Shown piece by piece: positions 11,070 through 21,730 of a stretch of 64,000 bases of DNA (the stretch's first letter is position 1; each line of letters opens with the position of its first letter). The notes below the pieces were generated by a model. The model was not told the origin of the DNA and did not search any database. It saw nothing but the letters and a program-made list of their open reading frames with translations. The stretch is from NCBI GenBank assembly GCA_001314865.1, contig LJZR01000018.1:42223-106222 (forward strand), read 5' to 3'. Both the position numbers and the translations under genes were made by a program. The DNA is from Phormidesmis priestleyi Ana (GTDB lineage Bacteria > Cyanobacteriota > Cyanobacteriia > Phormidesmidales > Phormidesmidaceae).

Positions 11070-11521
11070 TACTGTAATTACCTTCAAACAGCGGCAAAAT
11101 GCGCAAAAAAAATTACCTCAAGCCGGTGCGTTGATCCAGCAAACGCTGTGTTCAATCACGCCTAATTGTAGGTTCAATCATCTTATAGGAAAGCGTGACC
11201 TGATCATGAAAGGCTCACCTAACTCGCTTAAATAGAGCCATATCGATGCTGATACAGGGCTGGTACAGGGCTGGTACAGTGCCAGTACCGCGCTAATGCA
11301 GAGGCGTTGTAAAGCGGTTTTAGCCAGATTGGCCGACTTTAATATTACATTCCATAAATTTTTATCCCCTTATCTGTCGGATCGCTCATCCTGCCGGGAT
11401 AAACTGCTTTTGGGTTGGAGAACCCTTTGCTAATTTTAAGCTGATTTAACGTTGGCTAATTTTTGGCTGAGTCTTGGCTAAATCTTGGCTCACTTAGCTA
11501 AATCTTGGTTCACTTGGCTAA

Positions 11522-11938
<417 letters not shown>

Positions 11939-12000
11939 GCCTGCTTGCTCAGTTCCTTTTACGGATCTTTTTCGAGTTGTTTTATTTTTGCGTTTATCTG

Positions 12001-12050
12001 AAAAATCCCCCGTTGTATCTGAGTAGTGACAGATGCAGCGGGGGATTTTT
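12001..12050. terminator. psaC / ftsX convergent terminator
   Basis: AAAAATCCCCCGTTGTATCTG-AGTAGTGA-CAGATGCAGCGGGGGATTTTT. Confidence 0.9.
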
Positions 12051-12108
12051 GCGGAAAACTTAGCTGTGAGAAGAAGTAGCTGTGAGAAGAAAAAGTGGAA
12101 TTGTGGAA

Positions 12109-13014
12109 TTATTGAGCAGCGACTTTTTTGACTGCCAGTAAGCTGCCGATGAGGCCGATGCCAATGCCAAGCCCAAGCAGGGCCATAGGCAGTAAAAACA
12201 GCTGCTGAGGTGAGAGCTGAAGGCCGTTCACTAAGAAGGTTATAAAGGCGGGTTGTTGAGAGGTAGAAAGCGACTGAAGCCCTTGTTGAACCACAAGTAA
12301 GAGCCCCCAAGAGCCGCCTGCGCCGACCAGTCCGAAGATAGTACCTTGCAGCAAAAAGGGCAGATAAATCCAACTGCGAGTAGCCCCTACTAGCTGCATG
12401 ACTTCTATTTCTTGGCGACGGGCGATCGCAATCAGTCGAATCGTGGTGGTCACCACTGCAACTGCCGTCATAGTCAGTAGGCCAACCACCGTCAGGCTGA
12501 CCCAGCGTAGCCCTTCGTTGAGTTCTCTAAGCTGCTGAATGACCTCACTCACATAAAGCACATCATTAACGCCGTTCATTGCTTTAAGCGTCATGGCCAG
12601 CTGAGGAACCTGCTGTGCGTCTCTGGCTTTTACCTTCAGCTCGTCTACGAGCGGATTGCCTCTCAGCTCAGAGGAGGCGTTAGATACGTCTGAGAGCCCT
12701 AAATCTTCGGTGAGCTGAGCCCAAGCTTGCTCTTTGGTCACTGATTCTACCTCTACGACGCCAGGTAAGCGGCGCACCTGAGCGCTCAGGCTGCTGGCAT
12801 CAACGCCGCTATCTAAATAGGTAGAGATCACCAGCTGCGATCCAAACTGGTTGAGCAGTCCTTCTGTCTGCCAGCTGGCTTGCAAGCTCACGCCAAACAA
12901 AAACAGCAGCACCGTCATGGTGCTCACTGCCGCCCAGTTCATCCAGCCGCCTCGCCTGATCCCTCGCATTGTTTCGTTGATCAGATAATCTGTTTTGGTC
13001 AGCGAGCTCAGCAC
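12109..13014 (-). CDS. ftsX: Cell division permease-like protein FtsX
   Basis: Four TM segments; VISTYLDSGVDASSLSAQVRRLPGVVEVESVTKEQAW; IRLIAIARRQEIEVMQLVGATRSWIYLPFLLQG. Confidence 0.9.
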   Translation of the reverse strand: MLSSLTKTDYLINETMRGIRRGGWMNWAAVSTMTVLLFLFGVSLQASWQTEGLLNQFGSQLVISTYLDSGVDASSLSAQVRRLPGVVEVESVTKEQAWAQLTEDLGLSDVSNASSELRGNPLVDELKVKARDAQQVPQLAMTLKAMNGVNDVLYVSEVIQQLRELNEGLRWVSLTVVGLLTMTAVAVVTTTIRLIAIARRQEIEVMQLVGATRSWIYLPFLLQGTIFGLVGAGGSWGLLLVVQQGLQSLSTSQQPAFITFLVNGLQLSPQQLFLLPMALLGLGIGIGLIGSLLAVKKVAAQ

Positions 13015-13190
13015 GTTAGACTCTACTTGATTGCTTGGGGTTTGCTTGGGGTCATTTAAATTAGGTTGCCCTTATCAATAGAACTTGATACCAGCGCTCT
13101 AAAAAACCTCCTGCCTCCTATCTCGAAGTGACTTTGAATTGTTACAATGACGATACGCATTGTTTCTGCTAAAAATCCAGCTCTAAAAAC

Positions 13191-13754
13191 ATGGTCGCCG
13201 TTATTGAAGTCGAAAAGAAAAAGCTCAAGCATCCTCCCTTACAGGTTTCTTGCTTGGGTGATCGCGTGCTGCGTCAACCCGCAAAGCGAGTCTCTAAAAT
13301 AGACAACGAGCTGCGTGAGCTGGTGCGCGAAATGCTGCAAACAATGTACAGCGAAGACGGTATTGGCCTAGCGGCTCCCCAAGTTGCGGTTAATAAGCAG
13401 CTAATAGTGGTAGATGCTGATCCTGAAAATGCAGCGGCGCCGCCGTTAGTGCTCGTGAATCCAAAAATTTTGAGCTATAGCCAAGAGCTGGCCAAGGGGC
13501 AGGAAGGCTGTTTAAGTATTCCGGGTGTGTACTTAGATGTGATACGACCTGCGGGCATTGAGGTCAGCTTTAAAGATGAAACGGGCAAGCCTCGTAAGCT
13601 AAAGGTTGATGATTTGCTCGCTCGTGTGATTCAGCATGAGATAGATCATCTCAACGGCGTGATGTTTGTAGATCGGGTTGACAATGCGATCGCGCTCAAC
13701 CAAGAACTCAAAAAGAACGGCTTTGCCATCAAAGATGTCAAGAAAATTAGCTAG
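13191..13754 (+). CDS. def: Peptide deformylase
   Basis: GIGLAAPQV, EGCLSIPG, QHEIDHLNGVMF. Confidence 0.97.
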   Translation: MVAVIEVEKKKLKHPPLQVSCLGDRVLRQPAKRVSKIDNELRELVREMLQTMYSEDGIGLAAPQVAVNKQLIVVDADPENAAAPPLVLVNPKILSYSQELAKGQEGCLSIPGVYLDVIRPAGIEVSFKDETGKPRKLKVDDLLARVIQHEIDHLNGVMFVDRVDNAIALNQELKKNGFAIKDVKKIS

Positions 13755-13831
13755 CCTAATACATTGGGCTAATACATTAGCTGATAGGTTTATTTAAAAG
13801 AGCATTTTTTAAGAGCATTGGAGAAAAGTCT

Positions 13832-14026
13832 GTGACGCCTAAAAGTGGTGCGTATTTAGGAATTGCCTGTTTGACTGCGATCGCCGCCGTCGGTTCAATG
13901 TTCGAGCTATCTTCTGGTGACCCTGACTGGGGTACAGCGCCGACTGCCGTCATTTTGGCCCTTAGCATCCCGGCAGGCATCACCGCGTTTTTAGCCGCCG
14001 TTAAAGATGCTCGGGCCAACATGTAG
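13832..14026 (+). CDS. Small hypothetical membrane protein (64 aa)
   Basis: Two hydrophobic segments; followed by a strong terminator. Confidence 0.6.
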   Translation: MTPKSGAYLGIACLTAIAAVGSMFELSSGDPDWGTAPTAVILALSIPAGITAFLAAVKDARANM

Positions 14027-14076
14027 GCCGTTCGGTGTCGAACTCAAGGTCTAGCTTGTAAGCAAAAGACCACAAA

Positions 14077-14117
14077 CAAAAAGCCCCCTTCAGTCATCGA
14101 CAAAGGGGGCTTTTTTA
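14077..14117 (+). terminator. Rho-independent terminator
   Basis: AAAAAGCCCCCTT-CAGTCATCGAC-AAAGGGGGCTTTTTT. Confidence 0.9.
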
Positions 14118-14159
14118 GTTCAATGTTTCAATCTAAATATTTCAATCTAAATATCTAGA

Positions 14160-14272
14160 CTCTTCGTTGCCTAGACATTTGCTCTCTAGGCATTTGCTCT
14201 CTAGGTATTTGGTCTTTAGACATTCAGTATCTAGACATTCAGTATCTAGACATTCAGTATCTAGACATCTGG
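14160..14272. repeat. Degenerate ~15-bp tandem repeat (CTAGACATTCAGTAT-like)
   Basis: About 7 copies; three near-identical copies at the 3' end, abutting the ndk stop codon. Confidence 0.9.
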
Positions 14273-14722
14273 TTACTCGTATAGCCAAGGCTTGATAGTC
14301 GGCTCCCAGCTGCAAAGCTCGTCTTCACCGAACCATAGCTTGATTTCGCTTTGGGCAGTTTCAGGGGCATCCGAACCATGAATAATGTTGCGACCAATGG
14401 TGATGCCATAATCGCCGCGAATCGTTCCAGGCTCAGCATCTAAAGGGTTCGTCGCGCCAATGAGCTTACGCGCAGAAGCAATTACACCTTCACCCTCCCA
14501 CACCATCGCGACCACAGGCGCAGAAACAATATAGTCAACCAGTCCTTTAAAGAAAGGACGCTCCTTGTGAACAGCGTAGTGAGCTTCGGCTAGCTCCCGC
14601 GAAACCGACATTTGCTTGAGCCCAACTAGGGTAAACCCTTTGGTCTCGAACTTGCTGATAATGGCGCCAACCAAACCGCGCTGTACGCCGTCCGGCTTAA
14701 TCATAATGAAACTCTTTTCCAC
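14273..14722 (-). CDS. ndk: Nucleoside diphosphate kinase
   Basis: [35 protein letters not shown]. Confidence 0.98.
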   Translation of the reverse strand: MEKSFIMIKPDGVQRGLVGAIISKFETKGFTLVGLKQMSVSRELAEAHYAVHKERPFFKGLVDYIVSAPVVAMVWEGEGVIASARKLIGATNPLDAEPGTIRGDYGITIGRNIIHGSDAPETAQSEIKLWFGEDELCSWEPTIKPWLYE

Positions 14723-14822
14723 TTAAATACCGCTCCTAAAAATGCGTTTGAGGTTTTAAACCTTTCCCATGCTCAGTAACTAAGGCATCTTTGTAAAGCT
14801 TTTTTGTGAGAAAAGCTGCCGT

Positions 14823-15812
14823 TTAGCTCTTGATCGCTGTAACCTCAGCCGTGACATCTATGGTAACGACGCGGTCAGCCGCGTCATAAGCACGACCTCG
14901 CACAATGGGAGACTGATCGGAAGCAGCCTGATTCATAGCGGTCTTGCTTTCTGGATAACCGCTTTCTTTAGGCAGCTTAACGACCGCTTTTTGACCTGCT
15001 TTTGTACCCGTACTTTTATTCGGTTTTGTATTGCTTTTGTTTGCCTGAATACCTTCGTTTTTAGCGTTTGCTTTCAGCTCAACGTTAATAAATCCGCTGG
15101 AGCCAACGCTGGCGCCAACGCGTGAGCCAACACTTGAATCAGGCGCTACCAATGAACTAGGTGAACTAGGGGCTACCAAGCTATTAGTCTGGTCTTTGAC
15201 TGCTAAGTGAGACCCATTGGAGGGTTTGCTTTTATGAGTTGCGAGTTCGTGAGTTGCGAGTTCGTGAGTAGCCGTTGGCTGAGTGTGTAAGAGCTGCCGC
15301 ATTGTTCTAATTTGTTTGGCATTGTTCCAAGCGGCATGGGATTGTTGAGCCTGAGATCTGGCCTGAGATCTGGCCTGTTGCTCATAAGCCCAAGCCGTTT
15401 CAGCCTGAGCCTGATATCTCTCGCCATGCCCTGCAACCGCGCCAAACACGTAAATCAGATCGCCCTGAGGGGTGGTTTCAAAAAAGGCTGAAAATGCCTG
15501 CGCTTGTGTGTTGAGGTAGGCTTGGGCAGCCGCGCCATCTAGCTGAGTACGGATGGCAAAATCTAAAACACTAATGCGACCTTGCTGCTGTCGCAATAGT
15601 TGATAAAACTTAGCATTGATGCGTGCCTGCTGCCGCTGCTGTCGCTGCTTCTTTTTGCGATATTGCTGCCATAGCCAAAAAGCACCAGCCCCGAATCCTA
15701 TGATCAATAGCAAAGGTAGGAGTATGCGCAGCAGCAAAATGGCGACTATGCCCAGCAGGCCCAGCCCTAAAAACAAGCGTGACTTTATCTCAAGATCAGA
15801 ACGAGATGGCAT
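14823..15812 (-). CDS. Hypothetical membrane-anchored protein
   Basis: N-terminal double hydrophobic segment, then Gln/Arg-rich and low-complexity region; internal in-frame ATHEL repeat. Confidence 0.6.
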   Translation of the reverse strand: MPSRSDLEIKSRLFLGLGLLGIVAILLLRILLPLLLIIGFGAGAFWLWQQYRKKKQRQQRQQARINAKFYQLLRQQQGRISVLDFAIRTQLDGAAAQAYLNTQAQAFSAFFETTPQGDLIYVFGAVAGHGERYQAQAETAWAYEQQARSQARSQAQQSHAAWNNAKQIRTMRQLLHTQPTATHELATHELATHKSKPSNGSHLAVKDQTNSLVAPSSPSSLVAPDSSVGSRVGASVGSSGFINVELKANAKNEGIQANKSNTKPNKSTGTKAGQKAVVKLPKESGYPESKTAMNQAASDQSPIVRGRAYDAADRVVTIDVTAEVTAIKS

Positions 15813-15980
15813 CTTACCCTATTCAATGTGTGGTTCAGTTTGCGTGGTTTAGTATGCGGTTCGATAGGCAGTCAATCAGTTCACCCAAAACAACCCCTAA
15901 AAAGCTGTCCCTGTACTCTAGTCGCAAGGGTAAATATTGGCTACTTATTTTTTTGCCTGTCTTCATGGGTCAATACGCCT

Positions 15981-16325
15981 TCAAGAAGAAACAGGCGCGT
16001 TGGCAAAAATTTGATAGGCCGCGATCGCAATTCTCTCTAGGTCTTCGTCTAGCAGCGGCGGCCATACGACTCTCGCGCCTCTGCCCGCCTCGTAAAGGTT
16101 GCGGCTCTCATAAGCGACCAAAAAAAGAGACTGGGCCAGCTCGCGATCAAGCACTGAAGCGTCTTTTAAGCGGGTATGAATCACGCTTAAGGCCAGCAGT
16201 ATCGAAGTCACCTGTCCAGGGACAGGCGGTTGGCCAAAGCGCAGCCGACCTAAAAAAGTATCGTCTGTTTCATGCTCAGGAAGCGTCTGATTGGCGAGTA
16301 GCTGACGAGCCGTCTTAAAGTCCAT
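15981..16325 (-). CDS. Conserved-looking hypothetical protein
   Basis: Uninterrupted 114-aa ORF (MDFKTARQLLANQTLP...) with protein-like composition. Confidence 0.6.
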   Translation of the reverse strand: MDFKTARQLLANQTLPEHETDDTFLGRLRFGQPPVPGQVTSILLALSVIHTRLKDASVLDRELAQSLFLVAYESRNLYEAGRGARVVWPPLLDEDLERIAIAAYQIFANAPVSS

Positions 16326-16653
16326 TGATTCGACTCCCTAACCTGATCCGAAATGCCTGCCCAAACGTACTTTGGATAAGATTTTGATGTAACGACAACG
16401 CCCTGGCAGGGCACTCTTTAGCTATCTAATCAAAACCCGTTGAAGTAATTTAGGCAAGTTTTACACAGAATTCATGCTTATTGCGGTTGGTTTGCTGGTG
16501 TTTGTAACACACTGGTATAAATGCTGGTATTCGTTTTTCTCAGGTGGCCTTTCTGGAGCTTGTTTAAGGCTTAATTTCTGTTTAATCCTTGAATGTATTG
16601 CTTGCCTAATGCTCATGCACTTTTCTTAATGTGTCTCACCGATACGACACTAT

Positions 16654-17979
16654 ATGACATCTTTTGTCCCCATTGCCGCCCACCTGCCGCCTGCGCAATT
16701 AACGGCTGCTAACCTAACGGCTGCTAAAGCGCCCGTTCCCTTTGTCGATCTCTCCTGGCAACACAATCCAATCCAGGCCGATATTTTGGCAGTGGTTGAG
16801 GCAGTGCTGGCAAAGGGCGATTACGTTTTGGGTCAAGCTGTTACTGAGTTTGAAGCGGCGTTTGCGCAAGCTTGCTATCAAACAACTCAGGTGAATGATT
16901 TAGTCGGTGATGAGCCTGCTTTGGATTCAACGCCTTATGGCGTGGGCGTTGGGTGTGGAACAGATGCGATCGCACTGGGTCTGCGAGCCTGTGGCATTTG
17001 CGAAGGCGATGAGGTCATTTTGCCAGCTAACACGTTTGTCGCCACGCTGATTGGCATTACCGCTGCGGGCGCGGTGCCTATATTTGTAGACTGCGACCCG
17101 CAGACGGCCCTAATGGATCTAACCGCCGCCGCTGCTGCGATTACCCCTAAAACTCGCGCCATTGTGCCTGTGCATTTATACGGCCAAATGGTTTCACCGC
17201 AAGGGCTACTGGCCTTAGCTGCTCAGCATAATTTAATTGTTTTAGAAGACTCTGCCCAGGCGCATTTAGCAGAGCGAGAGGGCTATCGGGCCGGGTCGGT
17301 GGGTTTGGCCGCGGCGTTTAGCTTTTATCCTAGTAAAAACTTGGGCGCACTTGGCGATGGTGGCATGCTGGTAACTCGCGAAGAAGTCGTTGCGCAAACC
17401 GTGCGATCGCTGCGAAACTACGGTGCAACTCGCAAATATTTTCATACCGATCCGGGGGGGACTAACAGTCGGTTGGATACCTTGCAAGCAGGCGTACTCT
17501 TGCTAAAGCTCCCTCACCTACAGGCTTGGAACTCAGTGCGCAACCGGTTAGCCGCCTATTACGACAGCGCGCTAGCCCCGCTGGCTACTGACGGTTTGCT
17601 GCCAATAAAAAACATCAGCGGGCAGGGCCATGTTTACCATCTATATGTGTTGCGAGTCACCCACGACTGTCCGCTAGATCGCACGCGTTTGCAGCTCGCG
17701 CTAGAGCAGCAGGGTATTCAAACGGGCATTCACTATCCTATTCCTTGCCACTTACAGCCTGCCTACAAGTCATTAGGCTACAGAGCCGGTGACTTTCCAC
17801 ATGCCGAAATGCTGAGTCAAGAAATCCTGTCTTTGCCGATGTATCCTGGCCTCACCACCGCGCAGATTGATCGGGTGGTGGAGACGATCAAGTCAGTGGT
17901 CTCAGCGGCCAAGATTCAGACACTACAAGATTCAGGCATTATTTTAGATCCCGGTTTAGATCACGGTGACTTGACATGA
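16654..17979 (+). CDS. DegT/DnrJ/EryC1/StrS family aminotransferase
   Basis: GVGCGTDAIALGLRA, DEVILPANTFVAT, VPVHLYGQ, EDSAQAHLA, SFYPSKNLGALGDGGM. Confidence 0.95.
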   Translation: MTSFVPIAAHLPPAQLTAANLTAAKAPVPFVDLSWQHNPIQADILAVVEAVLAKGDYVLGQAVTEFEAAFAQACYQTTQVNDLVGDEPALDSTPYGVGVGCGTDAIALGLRACGICEGDEVILPANTFVATLIGITAAGAVPIFVDCDPQTALMDLTAAAAAITPKTRAIVPVHLYGQMVSPQGLLALAAQHNLIVLEDSAQAHLAEREGYRAGSVGLAAAFSFYPSKNLGALGDGGMLVTREEVVAQTVRSLRNYGATRKYFHTDPGGTNSRLDTLQAGVLLLKLPHLQAWNSVRNRLAAYYDSALAPLATDGLLPIKNISGQGHVYHLYVLRVTHDCPLDRTRLQLALEQQGIQTGIHYPIPCHLQPAYKSLGYRAGDFPHAEMLSQEILSLPMYPGLTTAQIDRVVETIKSVVSAAKIQTLQDSGIILDPGLDHGDLT

Positions 17980-18902
17980 TTGCAACTAAGCCACGCCCCT
18001 CACTGCCGCTTGAATGGGTTGTTCTCGCTTTGATTGCGGTGCTATATGTGCCGCTGCTGTGGCATTGGGTAGAGGGTTGGCTCAATAAGAGCATCAGCAT
18101 CCAGCACGAATACTTTAGCCATGGGTTGCTAGGAATTCCGTTTGCAGCTTACTTGGTGTGGGAGAAGCGATCGCCTTGGCAATCACTCCCCACGCGATCG
18201 CATTGGCTGGCCTTTCCCCTATTGCTAGGCGCGATCGCCTTCTATAGCAGCGGCCTAGTAGATTTAATGAACCTTTCCCTACCGATGCTGCTAGCCGGTT
18301 TGCTGCTAGCGCTCAAAGGACGTGCTGGCTTTCGATTGCACTGGTTTCCCTGGCTGCTCGTACTCCTTTCTACACCGACGCAGCTGCCCTACCTCATTGA
18401 GCCCTATATTTTGCCATTACAGGCTTTTATTGCCTCGGTTGCTGGCTTCATTCTGCTTCAGTTTGATGTAGACGTACAGGTGGATGGCATTTACTTATCT
18501 GTGAGCGATCAGCTCGTTGAAGTCGCGCCTCACTGCGCGGGGCTTAAGATGCTCTTCACTAGTCTTTTCATGGGCCTCATTCTGACGTATTGGACAGGAC
18601 TCTATCGCTCCCGGTTGAGAACCAACCTGTTTTTTGTCGGCATCATTGCTATTAGCGTTGTTGGCAATATCATCCGCAACGCCACCCTCACCTTTTTTCA
18701 TGGCGCTCAAATGGACAAAGCCTTTTCATGGCTGCATGACAGCTGGGGCGGCGACCTGTATTCAGCTGCCATGCTAGGGTTACTCATTGTCTTGGTGCGC
18801 CTGCTAGAGCAATATGCCCCCGCCTCGCTCAGACTGAGCCCCTCTTCCCAATCTCCTCAGCCGCCCAAATCGCCTAAACCGCCAAGGCCCGATTACTTCT
18901 AA
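17976..18902 (+). CDS. Cyanoexosortase (likely B type)
   Basis: Multi-TM; conserved Cys in VEVAPHCAGLKMLFTS, Arg in VVGNIIRN, His in FSWLHDSWGG; start overlaps the upstream aminotransferase stop. Confidence 0.85.
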   Translation: MIATKPRPSLPLEWVVLALIAVLYVPLLWHWVEGWLNKSISIQHEYFSHGLLGIPFAAYLVWEKRSPWQSLPTRSHWLAFPLLLGAIAFYSSGLVDLMNLSLPMLLAGLLLALKGRAGFRLHWFPWLLVLLSTPTQLPYLIEPYILPLQAFIASVAGFILLQFDVDVQVDGIYLSVSDQLVEVAPHCAGLKMLFTSLFMGLILTYWTGLYRSRLRTNLFFVGIIAISVVGNIIRNATLTFFHGAQMDKAFSWLHDSWGGDLYSAAMLGLLIVLVRLLEQYAPASLRLSPSSQSPQPPKSPKPPRPDYF

Positions 18903-18917
18903 AGAGATCCTTCGCCC

Positions 18918-19823
18918 GTGTCTTTCCCTACTCTGTCTGGTCAGCAGCCCAATCCAGTTCCTTCCAAGCCAACGCCTCCGGATACCCGCCTCGGCAGGCG
19001 CCAGCCGATTGTGCAGTTTGCAGTGGTCGCACTGCTGGCGCTGTTTGTGGCGGTGAGTGCGCTGCCTCAGTATGTGGGCGGCTGGGCCTGGGCGAGCCCA
19101 CCCAAGCTGCCTGCGGCTACCCGCAATGCGCTTCAGGCAATGCCCGATAACGGACTAGACATTCCCAACTGGGTCACCACCGACCAAAACAAAATTAGAC
19201 TGGGCGGCGCAACCTGGTCTGTACAACAGCTTTCTGCGGCGTCGGCGACCCCACAGAGCAACGCCCCTGTGGCGTTTTTGCTGATGCGATCGCAAACCTA
19301 TGAAGCCGATCAGCCCGAAGTAGAATGGCTCGACATCAAAGGCTCTCAGCAGTGGCAAACCGATTCTCATCAAAGGCTGACTTTTGAGATTCCCTTCCAA
19401 ATGTTGATCCAATCAACCGCTCAGCTGCCTTCTGGTGAATCTTCTGGTGAATCTTCTGGTGAATCTTCTAGAGAAATCAAGAAAAATCAAACTGTCCGGA
19501 TTAACAGTGACTTCTTCCGTGCATGGAATAAAGACCAGACATACGCAATTTTACAGTGGTACGCCTGGACTAACGGTGGCAGCCCTTCTCCCGCTCGTTG
19601 GTTTTGGGTTGACCAAAAGTCTCAGTGGAACCATCGGCAACGCATGCCCTGGGTCGCTGTCAGCATTTGGTTCCCAATTGCGCCATTTAGCGACATTTCA
19701 GCCCAGCAGGACGTTGCCGAATCACTGGCTAAAACTGTTCAAAATACCCTTTCACAAACGGTTTTTCTGAAGTCGGAAACCGCCTCAGGCGAGGCTGCAG
19801 GCAACAATCAATCGCTCAAATAG
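18918..19823 (+). CDS. Cyanoexosortase system-associated protein
   Basis: Single N-terminal TM, follows exosortase; C-terminal ISIWFP-like region resembling EpsI-type associates. Confidence 0.65.
   Translation: MSFPTLSGQQPNPVPSKPTPPDTRLGRRQPIVQFAVVALLALFVAVSALPQYVGGWAWASPPKLPAATRNALQAMPDNGLDIPNWVTTDQNKIRLGGATWSVQQLSAASATPQSNAPVAFLLMRSQTYEADQPEVEWLDIKGSQQWQTDSHQRLTFEIPFQMLIQSTAQLPSGESSGESSGESSREIKKNQTVRINSDFFRAWNKDQTYAILQWYAWTNGGSPSPARWFWVDQKSQWNHRQRMPWVAVSIWFPIAPFSDISAQQDVAESLAKTVQNTLSQTVFLKSETASGEAAGNNQSLK
19432..19470 (+). repeat. In-frame 12-bp tandem repeat encoding (SSGE)n
   Basis: TCTTCTGGTGAA x3 plus a degenerate copy. Confidence 0.95.
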
Positions 19824-19836
19824 CTCGTTTATTTCG

Positions 19837-19934
19837 GTTGGGTTGTCATGTTAGTTGAGTTGTCATGTTAGTTGGGTTGTCATGTTAGTTGGATTGTCAT
19901 GTTAGTTGGGTCGTTATGTTAGTTAGGTCGTCAT
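19837..19934. repeat. 18-bp tandem repeat (GGGTTGTCATGTTAGTTG-like) x5-6
   Basis: Read directly, downstream of the exosortase-associated gene. Confidence 0.95.
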
Positions 19935-20184
19935 TTTAACTGTGCTTGCTTTATCACCTCTTTTTGGTTATTAGGCTGGCGGTTGCGTCGTTATACGATT
20001 GTTTTGGTTGTGTTGAGTAGGTATGAGGATAGAAGAAGATTTCTTAGAGTTCGTTTTTTTACACTGTATTTTCCGTAGGATCGTGAGATAAAGTGGCGGT
20101 AGGTTGAGTAAATACTCAAGTTGGCCTACGTTTTCAGTTTTGGTGTCAGCAGCTTTTTCACTGAATCAGTATCAAAGTAGGATT

Positions 20185-21603
20185 ATGAATAACGGTTTGT
20201 TAAGCTTCAACTCAGCCTGTAATGCTGGCCAATGCTCTGGCAAATACGCGTACTTTGGGAGCGTTCGGCAGCTGCTAGCAACCATGCTCTGTGTCACCAG
20301 TCTGTTAGGCAGTGGCTTGGCAGGCGGTTTAGTCGGGGTAGGTGTTCATGCTGCCCAGGCTCAAGAAACCGAAGAACTGCCTATCTTGCCAATGCCATCT
20401 GCTGAAGACGCATCAACCGATGACTCGATAGATAATGAATCCATAGAGACCTTGCCGATTCAGCCTAATGCAGGCCCTACTCCTTCAGGACAACCCTCAT
20501 CGCCTCGGTCTATCTCCCCTGATGGCACGGTCTTTTTTGAGCCCACAATTACGCCTGCCACTAATCCGCGAATTCCTAGAGTGCTAAGCGTACCGGGCAC
20601 TCAGGTCAATCCTGCGAACCTTTCAGAAAGCTTTGATGGCTACTATCTGGGGCCGGGTGATTCCATTTTTGTAAGCGTACAGCGCTACCCTGATCTTAGC
20701 TTTCAGGCAACTTTAGATTTACAAGGCAACATTGTGCTGCCGATAGAAGGGGCAATTTCGCTAGAAGGGCTGACGTTAGCCCAGGCTAAGGACAAAATTC
20801 GCGGACTCTATAGCCAATATGTGACTTTTGACGCCGGGGTTGACCGTGAGGTCTCGCTCACGTTAGTGGCTCAGCGCGGCGTTGAAGTCACCATTTTAGG
20901 GGCGGTTCAGCGGCCCGGCTTTTATCCATTGACCAATCCAACGGTTGCTACAGCACTGCTAACGGCTGGCGGCGCAACGCGCACCTCCGATCTCCGCACC
21001 ATTCAAATTCAACGGCAAATACCTCAAGGCAATGGTTTTGTAGAAGCTCGGGTAGATGTAGATCTCTTTACCCCCTTAAAGGAAGGCAGCCGCTTGCCTG
21101 ACGTGCGCTTAGAAGACGGCGATGTCATGATTGTGCCTGAGCTAGAGCCCAATAACTTTGGCAGTTATGATCGCAATCTAGTCGCTCGTTCTACCCTGGC
21201 TCAGCCCATTATCAACGTTCGGTTTTTGAACTACGCGGGTGGACGCGGTGGTGTAGGTACGCTCAATCTCAATAATGGCAGCACTTTTCTGGATGCCATT
21301 TCTCTGCTAGCGATTAACCCCGATGCGGCTAATCTGTCTGATGTGGCCCTTATTCGCTACGATCCTGAAACCGGTCGGGCTATCACCGTTAGCGTGGATG
21401 CCAAAATGGCTATCCGAGGGGACATCACCCAAAACCCATCTCTTGAAGACAGTGACGTGATTGTCGTAGGCCGTAACTTAGTGGGCCGACTATCGTTTGC
21501 ACTGCAAACCATTACGCGCCCGTTTCGCGATGTTTCGGGCTTTACTAACTTCTTTAACGATTTCTTGAACGGCGACTTCGACGATAATAATTTCTTCCGG
21601 TAG
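20185..21603 (+). CDS. Polysaccharide export outer-membrane protein (Wza-like, SLBB domains)
   Basis: YYLGPGDSIFVSVQRYPDLSFQATLDLQGNIVLPIEGAISLEGLTLAQA; ILGAVQRPGFYPL. Confidence 0.88.
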   Translation: MNNGLLSFNSACNAGQCSGKYAYFGSVRQLLATMLCVTSLLGSGLAGGLVGVGVHAAQAQETEELPILPMPSAEDASTDDSIDNESIETLPIQPNAGPTPSGQPSSPRSISPDGTVFFEPTITPATNPRIPRVLSVPGTQVNPANLSESFDGYYLGPGDSIFVSVQRYPDLSFQATLDLQGNIVLPIEGAISLEGLTLAQAKDKIRGLYSQYVTFDAGVDREVSLTLVAQRGVEVTILGAVQRPGFYPLTNPTVATALLTAGGATRTSDLRTIQIQRQIPQGNGFVEARVDVDLFTPLKEGSRLPDVRLEDGDVMIVPELEPNNFGSYDRNLVARSTLAQPIINVRFLNYAGGRGGVGTLNLNNGSTFLDAISLLAINPDAANLSDVALIRYDPETGRAITVSVDAKMAIRGDITQNPSLEDSDVIVVGRNLVGRLSFALQTITRPFRDVSGFTNFFNDFLNGDFDDNNFFR

Positions 21604-21730
21604 TGCTTTTCCTGTACTTTCCAGCGGTTGATTGGTGACCTGATGTTTAGCTTTTATCTACTATCTACCGCTGACCTGTTCCTTAATGACCCATCGCTTT
21701 TTTGTTTCTTAAACTCTCTGAAGTAGACCC

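Noticed and set aside
19837-19934. Short repeats that might be a CRISPR array
   Set aside because: Units are contiguous tandem copies with no unique spacers, and there are no cas genes; same for 1445, 14160, 24016, 54184.
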